NCBI GenBank assembly: GCA_000687695.1
Contig: JHWZ01000019.1
Span: forward strand, 1-36,867
DNA length: 36,867 bases
Direction: 5' to 3'
DNA from: Lachnospiraceae bacterium P6B14
GTDB taxonomy: Bacteria; Bacillota; Clostridia; Lachnospirales; Lachnospiraceae
Shown: one piece after another, positions 23,386 to 31,720 of the stretch
Layout: every line of letters begins with the position of its first letter
How positions within the stretch are numbered: the stretch's first letter is position 1
Notes under the pieces: model-generated
Told to the model about the DNA's origin: nothing
The model's input: the letters and a program-made list of their open reading frames with translations, nothing else
Database searches by the model: none
Program-made: the position numbers and the translations under genes

Positions 23386-24624
23386 CTACCTATAATCTGT
23401 CAGGTGCGCCATTTTCTCCTGCTTTGTTTTCAGATATTTATAGTCTTCAGGCTGCGGCGCGATCTGGATCGGTACACGCTCCTCGATCGTGATTCCGTAA
23501 CCCGAAAGTCCTGCGATCTTTTTCGGATTATTGGTAAGGAGCCTGAGTCTCTTTGCTCCGAGATCGTAAAGGATCTGGGCTCCTATTCCGTATTCTCTTA
23601 GGTCAGGCGGGAAGCCGAGTTTTATATTTGCCTCGACGGTGTCGTATCCCTCCTCCTGAAGTTCATAGGCTTTGAGCTTGTTCAGAAGGCCGATACCGCG
23701 TCCCTCCTGGCGCATGTAAAGAAGGACTCCTCTGCCTTCCTCTGCTATCATTCGCATCGCGTTTTCAAGCTGCTCGCCGCAGTCGCATCTCTTTGATCCG
23801 AATACGTCTCCTGTCAGGCACTCCGAGTGCACTCTGCACAGAACAGGGTTTCCGTCTGATACATCACCCATGGTGAGAGCTACGTGATGCTCGCCGTTCG
23901 TGATATTTTTGTAACCGCGTATCGTGAACTCTCCGTATTTGGTCGGGAGTTTGGCTTCTGCCTCGCGGCTGACAAGCGTTTCCGTCTCTAAGCGTTTGCG
24001 GATCAGGTCCTCGATGGTGACGACGATGATCCCGTGTTTTTTTGCAAAGTCGTAGAGCTCCGGCGTGCGCATCATCGTGCCGTCCTCGCGCATGATCTCG
24101 CAGCACAGGCCGCATTCCTTTAGGCCTGCGAGTCGCATCAGATCGACTGTCGCCTCTGTGTGTCCGGCTCTTTTTAATACGCCGCCCTCTCTGGCTTCGA
24201 GCGGGAACATATGCCCCGGACGTCTGAAGTCCTCGGGTCTCGCGCCGTCCTCGACACATTTCATGGCGGTGAGTGATCTCTCGACTGCCGAGATTCCGGT
24301 CGTGGTATCGATGTGGTCGATGGATACGGTGAACGCCGTCGAATGGTTATCCGTGTTGTTTTCGACCATCTGCTCCAGTCCGAGTTTTTTTGTCATGTCA
24401 GCGCTCATCGGCATACATATGAGGCCCTTTGCCTCGCTCGCCATGAGGTTGACGTTTTCGGTCGTAGCATGCTCGGCCGCACAGATGAGGTCGCCTTCGT
24501 TTTCTCTGTCGGGGTCATCTATGACAAGGATGACCTTTCCGTTTTTTAATTCTTCTAATGCCTGATCGATTGTTGCGAGTGCCGATCCTCCCGATGCACT
24601 CTGAGCTTTTGTTTCTGGTTGCAT
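23386..24624 (-). CDS. ribBA: Bifunctional DHBP synthase / GTP cyclohydrolase II RibBA (412 aa)
   Basis: Supplies both riboflavin precursors. The N-terminal DHBP synthase domain has [19 protein letters not shown] (~35) and [16 protein letters not shown] (~150). The C-terminal GTP cyclohydrolase II domain has the zinc site [15 protein letters not shown] (~270-285), RQEGRGIGL and [12 protein letters not shown]. All main residues are intact. ATG 24624 has AGGAG 6-7 nt upstream; an in-frame ATG at 24693 lies within a few bases of ribE and has no ribosome site. It follows ribE by 77 bp. Confidence 0.96.
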   Translation of the reverse strand: MQPETKAQSASGGSALATIDQALEELKNGKVILVIDDPDRENEGDLICAAEHATTENVNLMASEAKGLICMPMSADMTKKLGLEQMVENNTDNHSTAFTVSIDHIDTTTGISAVERSLTAMKCVEDGARPEDFRRPGHMFPLEAREGGVLKRAGHTEATVDLMRLAGLKECGLCCEIMREDGTMMRTPELYDFAKKHGIIVVTIEDLIRKRLETETLVSREAEAKLPTKYGEFTIRGYKNITNGEHHVALTMGDVSDGNPVLCRVHSECLTGDVFGSKRCDCGEQLENAMRMIAEEGRGVLLYMRQEGRGIGLLNKLKAYELQEEGYDTVEANIKLGFPPDLREYGIGAQILYDLGAKRLRLLTNNPKKIAGLSGYGITIEERVPIQIAPQPEDYKYLKTKQEKMAHLTDYR

Positions 24625-24701
24625 TTTTTTCTCCTGTATTATTGGATAGTCATGCCGATTTGAGCTTGGTGCCGTATGCGGCGTACATAACATTTTTATT
24701 A

Positions 24702-25451
24702 TCAGAAGCCGTTCTGAATAAGGAACTCTTTTGCTTTGTCATAGTCGCCGGAGAGCGCGCCGGGCGTACTCTCCTTCTCTGCAGTCCCGATGATCGCCGG
24801 ATTCATTCCACTACCCATGAGCTTCTCAACATACTTTCCTATTATATCAGTTTCTAAGTTGACTATGTCCCCCGTCTTTTTACCTGATAATGTTGTGTTC
24901 GAGATGGTGTGCGGGATGATCGACACAGTGAACGTTTCTTTACTTACGCTCGCTACCGTCAGGCTGATGCCGTCGATGGCGATGGAGCCTTTTTCTACTA
25001 TATAACGCATGGCATCCGCGCCGGCGTTCCTCATAGCATTCCCAGTCGACTTGTCCGTGCCGTCATGTGCACCTGCGTTCGGCTGTATCTCGTAAACGAC
25101 CGCCATCTCTTTATTCTCGATACTCTTTATCGTGCCCGTGCAGTCTACGTGACCTGCCACGATGTGTCCTCCGAATCTCCCGTCGGCGCTCATCGCACGC
25201 TCTAAGTTTACCGGGCTCCCGCTCTTCAGGCTCGCTAACGATGTGCGCGATACGGTCTCGTCCATCACATCTGCCTCGAAGCCGTCCTTATCGACTCTCG
25301 TCGCGGTCAGGCACACGCCGTTCACTGCGATGCTGTCACCGACCTTCGTTCCCTCGGTGACATTTTTACAGCTCACCCTCAGGCGGGCCGAAGCAGAGCC
25401 ACGGCTGATCCTGTCTATTTTTCCAACTTCTTCTATGATTCCGGTAAACAT
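24702..25451 (-). CDS. ribE: Riboflavin synthase alpha chain RibE (249 aa)
   Basis: Dismutates two lumazines to riboflavin. [12 protein letters not shown] is the conserved N-terminus; two lumazine-binding domains follow, with GVCLTA and [13 protein letters not shown] in the first and [20 protein letters not shown] in the second. At 249 residues it is longer than the usual ~205-215: a Gly/Ala/Asn-rich insert ([20 protein letters not shown], residues ~112-131) sits where the second domain begins. Start ATG 25451 has GGAGG 5 nt upstream. It is the first gene of the ribE-ribBA-ribH unit. No FMN riboswitch motif was seen upstream. Confidence 0.94.
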   Translation of the reverse strand: MFTGIIEEVGKIDRISRGSASARLRVSCKNVTEGTKVGDSIAVNGVCLTATRVDKDGFEADVMDETVSRTSLASLKSGSPVNLERAMSADGRFGGHIVAGHVDCTGTIKSIENKEMAVVYEIQPNAGAHDGTDKSTGNAMRNAGADAMRYIVEKGSIAIDGISLTVASVSKETFTVSIIPHTISNTTLSGKKTGDIVNLETDIIGKYVEKLMGSGMNPAIIGTAEKESTPGALSGDYDKAKEFLIQNGF

Positions 25452-25509
25452 CTTTTCCTCCACATACCACTATGCGTAATGGCACGCGCTGATCTATATG
25501 CCGTGGGCC

Positions 25510-25625
25510 TGTTACGGGCGGTGTGATCGCTCCGGGCGGTGACCCTGTTGCGCGATCGTTGCTCGCTCCGGGCGGCAGACCGCAGGCTGGCTGTGTGCTC
25601 GCTCCGTACGGCGGGCCGGCGGCTC
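25510..25625. repeat. GC-rich irregular repeats upstream of ribE
   Basis: GCTCGCTCCGGGCGG and variants (GATCGCTCCGGGCGGTG, GCTCGCTCCGTACGGCGG) occur three times within 120 bp at roughly 40-bp intervals. There is no good ORF. It fills the gap between the 85-aa gene and ribE. Confidence 0.6.
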
Positions 25626-25630
25626 GCTTG

Positions 25631-25888
25631 TTATCTTGATAGTTTAAGCTTTGACATGGGCACCAGATAAGTCGGCTTCTGCAGATCCATGGCGGTGAAT
25701 ATCTCGTCGAGCACCTGAGCACAATCGCTCTCTTTGTCGCTGGCGAACAGCGTATAATGGTGCTCCTCCGTGGATACGATAACCTTATATGTAGTCTTCG
25801 CCCCGTTGCCGGCAGCTCTTTTTACTGATATACGTCTGGCTCTGTCAGTGTTGATCAGGTTATTCTCAAACGGTACCTTTACCCACAT
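25631..25888 (-). CDS. Small conserved-looking hypothetical protein (85 aa)
   Basis: Begins MWVKVPFENNLINTDRARRI and has regular alternating hydrophobic stretches (TTYKVIVSTEEHHYTLFAS) and a helical end (CAQVLDEIFTAMDL), consistent with a small folded domain. GAGGAGG lies 8 nt before the start. No family was recognised. It is upstream of, and in the same direction as, ribE but separated by 179 bp of GC-rich repeat. Confidence 0.6.
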   Translation of the reverse strand: MWVKVPFENNLINTDRARRISVKRAAGNGAKTTYKVIVSTEEHHYTLFASDKESDCAQVLDEIFTAMDLQKPTYLVPMSKLKLSR

Positions 25889-26038
25889 CTCTGACGCCTC
25901 CTCTCATGATCTGTTACGTAAAAAGCTCCTGAAGCTCTTCTACAAACATACATTTTAACATAAACTTAGCAGTTTCGCAATCTTTTTCTCGTCTGCGGGA
26001 TATATTACATCCGGATCACAAAACATCCCAGAAAAGCA

Positions 26039-26096
26039 TTGACATAGTCGTACGACTATATTATACTTATTGTATAACAATATGGTCGTACGGCTA
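26039..26096 (+). promoter_or_regulatory. Promoter and two palindromic operators of the HipB-like gene
   Basis: TTGACA (26039-26044), 17-nt spacer, TATACT (26062-26067). TAGTCGTACGACTA (26045-26058) lies between the two boxes and TGGTCGTACGGCTA (26083-26096) lies 38 bp further on. Autorepression is expected. Confidence 0.85.
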
Positions 26097-26117
26097 TTTT
26101 TGAAAGGTGATAAGTAT

Positions 26118-26342
26118 ATGAAAATATCAGATATGTCTTCTTTTGGCCGGGAAATCAAGCATAGACGTAAAGAACTTGGATACACTCAGGCATATGTATC
26201 CGAGTGCAGTGGTTTGTCGGCAAGTTTTCTATCAAATCTTGAAAATGGGAAAGAAACCGTAGAGATGGGTAAAGCATTAAAAGTTGTTCAACTTCTGGGG
26301 ATGGATTTGATCATAAGCATAAGAGGAGAAAACGATGAGTGA
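26118..26342 (+). CDS. HipB-like XRE regulator (74 aa)
   Basis: Helix-turn-helix: FGREIKHRRKELGYTQAYVS, then GLSASFLSNLENGKETVEMG, ending MGKALKVVQLLGMDLIISIR, the usual HipB-type antitoxin end. ATG 26118 has AAAGGTG upstream; an earlier ATG at 26070 lies inside the promoter. The operators at 26045 and 26083 fit its own repression. Its toxin partner is reduced to a 39-codon stump overlapping its 3' end by 8 nt, so it may now work only as a repressor. Confidence 0.8.
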   Translation: MKISDMSSFGREIKHRRKELGYTQAYVSECSGLSASFLSNLENGKETVEMGKALKVVQLLGMDLIISIRGENDE

Positions 26343-26454
26343 AAAAACTGTTTGGTTAGAGGTCAATGGTTTCTCAGTTTTGGTTGGCCGCATCTGTGGC
26401 GATTATGCTTCGGATGCTTCTTTTTCCTATGCCGAAGAATACCTGGACGTCTGA
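26335..26454 (+). pseudogene. HipA N-terminal stump (39 codons)
   Basis: MSEKTVWLEVNGFSVLVGRI then SYAEEYLDV and a stop. This is the start of a HipA_N domain (short beta strands and an FxYxxxYL motif) but lacks the entire kinase. It ends 14 bp before the EAL-protein start, as though the rest of hipA was deleted or replaced. Confidence 0.65.
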
Positions 26455-26467
26455 AAGGGGCTGTCAT

Positions 26468-28564
26468 ATGTTTATCAATAAACTGAATCAGTTATATAAA
26501 CCGAAAAGAATTCTGTATTATATCGACGCCTCTGCCGATGATATAGAGAAGTTTTGTCACGGTAATATCCCGGATGAAGTGGCGAAATACACGAATGATT
26601 TTGGAACGTATGACAGCCCCGGTGTATTTTTCATAAAAGAACTCGGGACGGAAGTTATCGGGATCGAGTATAAGGACGGTGGATCCGGTGGTACAGGCGC
26701 TGCAGGCGTGAGTGGCACGGCAGGTGGTGGATCCGCTGCCGGTGAGTCCGGTGGTACAGGCGCTGCAGGCGTGAGTGGCACGACAGGTGGTGGATCCGCT
26801 GCCGGTGAAATCGACTACCCGCAGGGGCTCTCTTCTATCGTGCTCGACGGGGCATTTTTCTACTCGATTGAAATAGATAACGAGGTCGAGATCAGCGACC
26901 ACAACATACGCAAGCTTTTTAAAAAGATGGCTGCGGATGATGACGCGCACAGGATCTACTCGGATTTTTCGATCAAGGCTGATCCGGATGTGATCAGCAT
27001 GTTCGCATCCGAGAAGAAGCTTCGCCTGCTTTATGAGTGCAGGCTGGATCGTGATGGTGCGCTCCCCGTGATCAATGATGATTCGGCAGCGCTCTCTCAT
27101 GATCAGATGTATAAGGCGGCATTTTTTGATCCGATCACAAACCATTACAATTGGAATCATCTGCTCGCATTCATCGAGATGCCGATGGATTTCGGTATCA
27201 CTGATTTTGCTTTTGTTCATTTTGACATCAAGGAGTTCAGGGTGATCAACGAGGTTTACGGACACGTGGCAGCAAATCAGGTTTTGAAAAACGTCGTAAG
27301 CGCGATGAACGAGGCTGATTTTGTTTATGCATCCGCCAGATGTCACAACGACAATTTTGCCATGATGATCCGCGATATGCCTGAGGATGAGACTTTGGCG
27401 AAGCTTGCGATTTTTTTTGAGAAGCTATCTCACCTTGAGGTCGATACTAACTATGAGATTCTCTATAGATGCGGGGTTGTCCCGATGCAGTGGACGATGT
27501 TATATGGCAACCGCGTGGCTGATGCCGCGAAGCTTGCGCAGTCGATGGGGACGCATCAGGATCGCACGGATATCGTTATGTATACGGATCAGATGCACGA
27601 GGACATCCAGTGGGGAAACTATATCAAGGCTTATGTGGACACGGCGATCGAAAAGGATGAGTTTGTCGTGTATCTGCAGCCGAAGTTTGATATAACGGGT
27701 GGCACCGGGGATGAGCGTGGCGCCGGGGCTGAGAGTGGCGCTGGAGCTGAGAGTGGCGCTGGGGCTGAGATTGGCGCTGGGGCTGTGAGTGGCGCTGGAG
27801 CTGAGCGTGGTGCCGGGGCTGTGAGTGGCGCTGGAGCTGAGCGTGGTGCCGGGGCTGTGAGTGGCGCTGGGGCTGAGAGTGGCGCGCGGATAAAAGGAGC
27901 CGAGGCGCTGATTCGATGGAATTACCGGGGACGGGAGTTTTTGGCGCCGTACAGGTTCATACCATTTTTCGAGAAGGACGGATCTATCGGAAAGATAGAC
28001 GATATCGTACTTGATAAGGTTTGTGCCGCATTTAAAAGATGGAAAGCCGAGGGGAAACCGCTATATCCTATTTCAGTGAACCTCTCTCGCTCACGTCTGT
28101 ATGACAAAAGACTTATCGATCACCTGACTTCGATAGTCGACAAATACAGCGTCGATCATTCGCTGATAGATTTCGAGTTGACGGAAAGTGCTTCTTATGA
28201 TGACCAGGATCAGATGCTCAGAGTACTTAACGACCTTCGCGACAGAGGATTCAGAATTTCGATGGATGACTTCGGAACCGGATACTCGTCATTGTCGCTA
28301 CTTACGGAAATGCCTCTGGACACACTGAAGATTGATAAAAGCTTCGTTGATCATATAGGAACTGAGGACGAGAGACAGAAGGATCTCGTAGTGATCCGGC
28401 ACATCATCGCTTTGGCGAAAGAGCTTGATTTCCGATGCCTCGCCGAAGGTGCCGAGGAGGCTTCCCAGGTTAACCGCCTGAGAGAGCTCGGATGCGAGAT
28501 CGTACAGGGTTACTATTTCAGTAAGCCCATAGCGATGGCTGAATACGAGGAGAAATACCTGTAG
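26468..28564 (+). CDS. Degenerate GGDEF plus EAL protein, likely c-di-GMP phosphodiesterase (698 aa)
   Basis: N-terminal ~190 residues unknown, then a GGDEF-like domain (~215-360) whose signature reads CHNDN rather than GGDEF, so no cyclase activity is expected. The EAL domain (~400-698) has YLQPKFDI, GAEALIRW (the EAL motif), ELTES, MDDFGTGYSS and LKIDKSF, so phosphodiesterase residues are intact. Two in-frame repeats interrupt it: two 21-residue units after GIEYKDGG (~73-114) and about nine GAGAES-type units (~418-473) inside the EAL domain just before KGAEALIRW. ATG 26468 has GAAAGGGG upstream. Probably lowers c-di-GMP. Confidence 0.9.
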   Translation: MFINKLNQLYKPKRILYYIDASADDIEKFCHGNIPDEVAKYTNDFGTYDSPGVFFIKELGTEVIGIEYKDGGSGGTGAAGVSGTAGGGSAAGESGGTGAAGVSGTTGGGSAAGEIDYPQGLSSIVLDGAFFYSIEIDNEVEISDHNIRKLFKKMAADDDAHRIYSDFSIKADPDVISMFASEKKLRLLYECRLDRDGALPVINDDSAALSHDQMYKAAFFDPITNHYNWNHLLAFIEMPMDFGITDFAFVHFDIKEFRVINEVYGHVAANQVLKNVVSAMNEADFVYASARCHNDNFAMMIRDMPEDETLAKLAIFFEKLSHLEVDTNYEILYRCGVVPMQWTMLYGNRVADAAKLAQSMGTHQDRTDIVMYTDQMHEDIQWGNYIKAYVDTAIEKDEFVVYLQPKFDITGGTGDERGAGAESGAGAESGAGAEIGAGAVSGAGAERGAGAVSGAGAERGAGAVSGAGAESGARIKGAEALIRWNYRGREFLAPYRFIPFFEKDGSIGKIDDIVLDKVCAAFKRWKAEGKPLYPISVNLSRSRLYDKRLIDHLTSIVDKYSVDHSLIDFELTESASYDDQDQMLRVLNDLRDRGFRISMDDFGTGYSSLSLLTEMPLDTLKIDKSFVDHIGTEDERQKDLVVIRHIIALAKELDFRCLAEGAEEASQVNRLRELGCEIVQGYYFSKPIAMAEYEEKYL
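26684..26809 (+). repeat. In-frame 63-bp tandem repeat (two copies)
   Basis: Two nearly identical 63-bp units (21 codons, starting SGGTGAAGVSG) beginning at 26684 and 26747, differing at very few bases. They sit in a loop of the unknown N-terminal domain of the EAL protein. Confidence 0.92.
27719..27886 (+). repeat. In-frame 18-bp minisatellite (about nine copies) inside the EAL domain
   Basis: Repeated GCGCTGGGGCTGAGAGTG-type units encode GAGAES and variants (GAGAVS, GAGAER). Some variants alternate at 36 bp. The period is a multiple of three, so copy-number changes keep the frame. Confidence 0.92.
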
Positions 28565-28569
28565 GAACG

Positions 28570-29155
28570 CCGCGCTGCTCCGGATAACTTTTCCCTGCCC
28601 TATCGGGCAGGAGGTCGGAAGCAGAGGCCGGAAGCAGAGGCCATTCCTACTTTTTTGGCTTTTCTGCCCGTTTAGTCGGAAAAGCTTCTCCCTGCCCTGT
28701 CACCTTCTACCCCATCGCTTCCTGCCACAGGGCGCGCGGGAGGCTGGAAGCAGAGTTCGTTCCTACTTTTTTAGTTTTTTCGCTCATTTAGTCAGAAAAG
28801 TTTCTCCCTGCCCTGTTGGGCAGGAGGCCGGAAGCAAAGGCCGTTCCGACTTTTTTGGTTTTTCTGCCCGTTTAGTCGGAAAAGTTTCTCCCTGCCCTGT
28901 CGGGCAGGAGGCCGGAAGCAGAGGCCGTTCCGACTTTTTTAGGTTTTTTGCTCGTTTAGTCGGAACAAATTCTTCTTCTCGGCTGCTACGGACTGGAAGC
29001 GGAGTAGGTATCGGAGAAAAAGTTCCGACTTTTTTGACGATTTTACTCGTTTAGTCGGAAGCGCTTCTGCTTCCAACCAAATCCATCTCAAGCAAAACGC
29101 AAAAAGTTCCGACTAAATCACTCAAAATCACGATTTAGTCGGAACCGACACTGTT
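28570..29155. repeat. Hairpin array A (about six TTCCGAC...GTCGGAA units)
   Basis: A non-coding array of units with GTTCCGACTTTTTT...TTTAGTCGGAA hairpins near 28645, 28760, 28842, 28926, 29022 and 29106. Spacers alternate between CCTGCCCTGTCGGGCAGG-type and CTTCTCGGCTGCTACGGACT-type segments. The minus strand gives stems with long A/T loops. The whole is an inverted copy of the array at 32590-33120. Confidence 0.9.
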
Positions 29156-29186
29156 TCCACTCCCACGCGGCAGGTCACACCGCTGC

Positions 29187-29344
29187 TTCCTCTTGTCTGC
29201 CAAACGCCGACTTCGTACACGCACCGAAGCCTACGCCAACATTTCCTCTTGTCTGCCAGACGCCGACCTCGTACACGCACCGAAGCCTACGCCAACATTT
29301 CCTCTTGTCTGCCAGACGCCGGCCTCGTACACGCACCGAAGCCG
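29187..29344. repeat. 56-bp tandem repeat, three copies
   Basis: Units starting TTCCTCTTGTCTGCC at 29187, 29243 and 29299 (exact 56-bp period), the last ending near 29344. Open frames across it are repeat artefacts without ribosome sites. Confidence 0.9.
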
Positions 29345-29500
29345 GCACCCAGCGCTCTTTCCTTCTCCTGAGGAACCTATCCGGAAAACAACCACCCACC
29401 CGGTATCGGTTCCTTTCATGACATATCATAACAACTTCCATTGTCAAAATCGGCTCACTAATTCGACACAAATATGAAAGTTTCATGATAAAAATATGGC

Positions 29501-29521
29501 CGGAAAGCATCTTGCTTTCCG
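29501..29521 (-). terminator. Probable terminator of the DUF362 gene
   Basis: CGGAAAGCA / TGCTTTCCG, a 9-bp stem with a 3-nt loop. On the minus strand it is followed by GCCATATTTTTATC, about 80 bp after the DUF362 stop. Confidence 0.65.
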
Positions 29522-29600
29522 ACCGTACATAAACAATTCTTCTGCAGCATCCATGTATTCCCTTTATAAACAAAACAAGTCTTGTGAAACACCCCTGATA

Positions 29601-30740
29601 TCAGATCCTTTTCAATTCGTATTCTCTGGTTCCCAGGCCGATCTTCTCTGCATGCGACAGGCAGGACTCCCATTCCGTATCAGGATGTATCATATGGAAA
29701 TGATCATGAGTTTCTGCTTCATGCGGGTTTTCTTTGACATGATCATCGAGGATACTCCCATCGATAACAGGCATCTTGTTACAAAGATCCGCGCAAGCCT
29801 GATCAAGTGCCACAGGATCAAACGAAGCCAGCATCCCGACATCCGGAATAACCGGGATATCGTTCTCGGCGTGACAGTCGCAGTCAGGCGACACATCGCA
29901 GATAAGTGAAATATGGAAACATGGTCTGTCCTTGCACACGGCAAGACTGTACTCAGCCATCCTATAATTCAGTTTCGCTATCGAATCGTCGAAGCTTGCA
30001 CTGATGGCATCCTTCGGACATACGGCAAGACACCTTCCACAGCCAACACAAATATCATGATTTATGCGTGCCTTTTTCCCTTCGCCGGATACGTATTCGC
30101 GGATGTCAGGAGCTCCATGCGCACAGATCCTGTCACACGCACCGCATCCGATACACAACTCCTCATCCACAGTCGGTTTGCCATCGCAGTGCTGTTCCAT
30201 TTTTCCGGCCCTCGAGCCGGAGCCCATACCGATGTTTTTGATAGCACCGCCGAACCCGGCCATCTCATGTCCCTTGAAATGATTCAGCGAGATAAAAATG
30301 TCCGCATCCATGATGGCGTGACCGATCTTCGCTTCTTTGACATACTCGCCATCGAGCTTAACCAGTGTCTCATCCGTGCCCTTCAGTCCATCAGCGATGA
30401 TCACGTGACATCCTGTCTGCAGCGGTGAGAATCCGTTCAGATAGGCGGTCTCGAGGTGATCGAGAGCATTTTTTCGACTGCCGACATAGAGGGTGTTACA
30501 GTCTGTCAAAAATGGCTTGCCACCGAGTTCCTTCACATAATCCGCTACAACCCTGGCGTAGTTCGGACGTAGGAATGCCAGATTTCCAAGCTCGCCGAAA
30601 TGGATCTTTATGGCAGTGTACTTGTCCGAAAAGTCGATGTTTTCGAAGCCGGCGGTCTTGATCAGACGATGTAGTTTCTGCGGCAGGTTCTCACTCATTG
30701 TTGTTTTAAACGTGGTGAAAAACACTTCTGATTTGCCCAT
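29601..30740 (-). CDS. DUF362 protein with two 4Fe-4S ferredoxin clusters (379 aa)
   Basis: The N-terminal two thirds are DUF362: AIKIHFGELGNLAFLRPNYA, PFLTDCNTLY, ISLNHFKGHEMAGFGGAIKN and IGMGSGSRAGK. Residues ~193-245 hold two ferredoxin motifs, CIGCGACDRICAHGAP and CVGCGRCLAVCPKDA; the first is CxxCxxxCxxxG and lacks the usual Pro, the second is canonical. It is expected to be a cytoplasmic iron-sulphur electron carrier or assembly protein; the substrate is unknown. GGAGGTAAA precedes the start. The 186-aa gene upstream, with a 40-bp gap, probably forms an operon with it. Confidence 0.9.
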   Translation of the reverse strand: MGKSEVFFTTFKTTMSENLPQKLHRLIKTAGFENIDFSDKYTAIKIHFGELGNLAFLRPNYARVVADYVKELGGKPFLTDCNTLYVGSRKNALDHLETAYLNGFSPLQTGCHVIIADGLKGTDETLVKLDGEYVKEAKIGHAIMDADIFISLNHFKGHEMAGFGGAIKNIGMGSGSRAGKMEQHCDGKPTVDEELCIGCGACDRICAHGAPDIREYVSGEGKKARINHDICVGCGRCLAVCPKDAISASFDDSIAKLNYRMAEYSLAVCKDRPCFHISLICDVSPDCDCHAENDIPVIPDVGMLASFDPVALDQACADLCNKMPVIDGSILDDHVKENPHEAETHDHFHMIHPDTEWESCLSHAEKIGLGTREYELKRI

Positions 30741-30780
30741 TTTACCTCCATTCCCAAGTGCATTCGGTGCACTTGCCGCT

Positions 30781-31341
30781 TCAGTTGGTTTGATCCATAG
30801 TTTCCTGACTTACATATAAACCGGACTCCGACCAGATGCTCATTATCTCACGTATCGCAAGGTTGCAAATATGATAGACCGTTTTATCCGGCCAGGGCAG
30901 CCCTTCTATATAATCGCGTTTTCTGCTGTCCAGCGCGGTGATCATTTTTTGATAAAGTGCTGGATCATGTGCTTTTATTATGCCGATATCGAGTTTAACA
31001 TAAGATGCAGTTCTGTTGGGATTGTTTTCGGTTAATGCTATACTAGTATCTATTTCCACCCGACGAAAGCTTCGTTTCCCATACTTACCGATATCCATCA
31101 CGTAATCGTATCTTGGTTCATTTGCTTTATCCGGGGGATTCAGTCTGATCATGCCCGTTTCGATATAGAATTCCCATACAGTCTCGGCTATTTTTTCTAA
31201 GGAAACCGGATAGTCCGTTGCTGCTTTTATCTGCTTAACACTGTAGCCTTCATCGGCCATGTGACATATCAGATCCTTGTTCGCCATCCCAAAAGTAAAA
31301 TTTGATAAAGCGCTGTCGAAAGCGCTGGGGTTTTCCTGCAT
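30781..31341 (-). CDS. Unrecognised protein, possible helical regulator-like N-terminus (186 aa)
   Basis: I do not recognise a family. Residues ~25-60 (DLICHMADEGYSVKQIKAAT, then SLEKIAETVW) look like a helical DNA-binding-type segment, followed by a mixed middle (NEPRYDYVMDIGKYGKRSFR) and a helical C-terminus. It is cytoplasmic, with no signal peptide or membrane segment. It lies directly before DUF362 in the same direction, so the two may work together. No strong Shine-Dalgarno site was identified, so the start is provisional. Confidence 0.65.
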   Translation of the reverse strand: MQENPSAFDSALSNFTFGMANKDLICHMADEGYSVKQIKAATDYPVSLEKIAETVWEFYIETGMIRLNPPDKANEPRYDYVMDIGKYGKRSFRRVEIDTSIALTENNPNRTASYVKLDIGIIKAHDPALYQKMITALDSRKRDYIEGLPWPDKTVYHICNLAIREIMSIWSESGLYVSQETMDQTN

Positions 31342-31421
31342 AAGTGCTCCTACTGTTTTTGTGAATACAATTGCCTCTTTCCTAATTATATCAGTTGGAT
31401 TATTTCAAAACAAGATTTTTC

Positions 31422-31450
31422 TTGATTTTTTTCAGCTGCAGTATTATAAT
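31422..31450 (+). promoter_or_regulatory. Promoter of the nuclease-like gene
   Basis: TTGATT (31422-31427), 17-nt spacer, TATAAT (31445-31450). It leaves an AT-rich leader of about 265 nt before the start at 31721; the 31342-31720 gap otherwise holds no clear gene. Confidence 0.6.
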
Positions 31451-31720
31451 CAGCTTATATCTGGACTATCCTAATCAGAATCATTTTTAATTCTATTAGA
31501 ATCTTCTTTCTGTAATTAAGGAAAGCCGTAATTATGTTTCTTTTGGGTATTTTTTGACAGTGTGGATTGAACGATGACAGTTCTGTCGGTTTGTTTTTGT
31601 TACTCTTTTTTACCCCATTGTAGTTTGTTAACTGTTGAACTGTTGGAGTATTTGGTTTCGTTTTGGGAACCTTAATACTTCGATTAATTCTACCCAAATT
31701 CAGAAAAGGAGGAAATAAAA

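Noticed and set aside
23864-24565. Open frames antisense to or out of frame with ribBA
   Set aside because: Shadows of a gene with complete enzyme motifs.
25452-25630. FMN riboswitch before ribE
   Set aside because: No conserved RFN element segments were seen on the minus strand; only GC-rich repeats are present.
25955-26185. Minus-strand frame ending DEKKIAKLLSLC
   Set aside because: It overlaps the promoter and start of the HipB-like gene, has no ribosome site, and no family was recognised; at most a small fragment.
28570-29160. CRISPR-like or coding interpretation of array A
   Set aside because: Units are hairpins of variable length with related spacers; open frames across the arrays have no ribosome sites and simply follow the repeats.
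29175-29573. Minus-strand frame of 132 codons
   Set aside because: It consists largely of the translated 56-bp repeat and has no supporting ribosome site.
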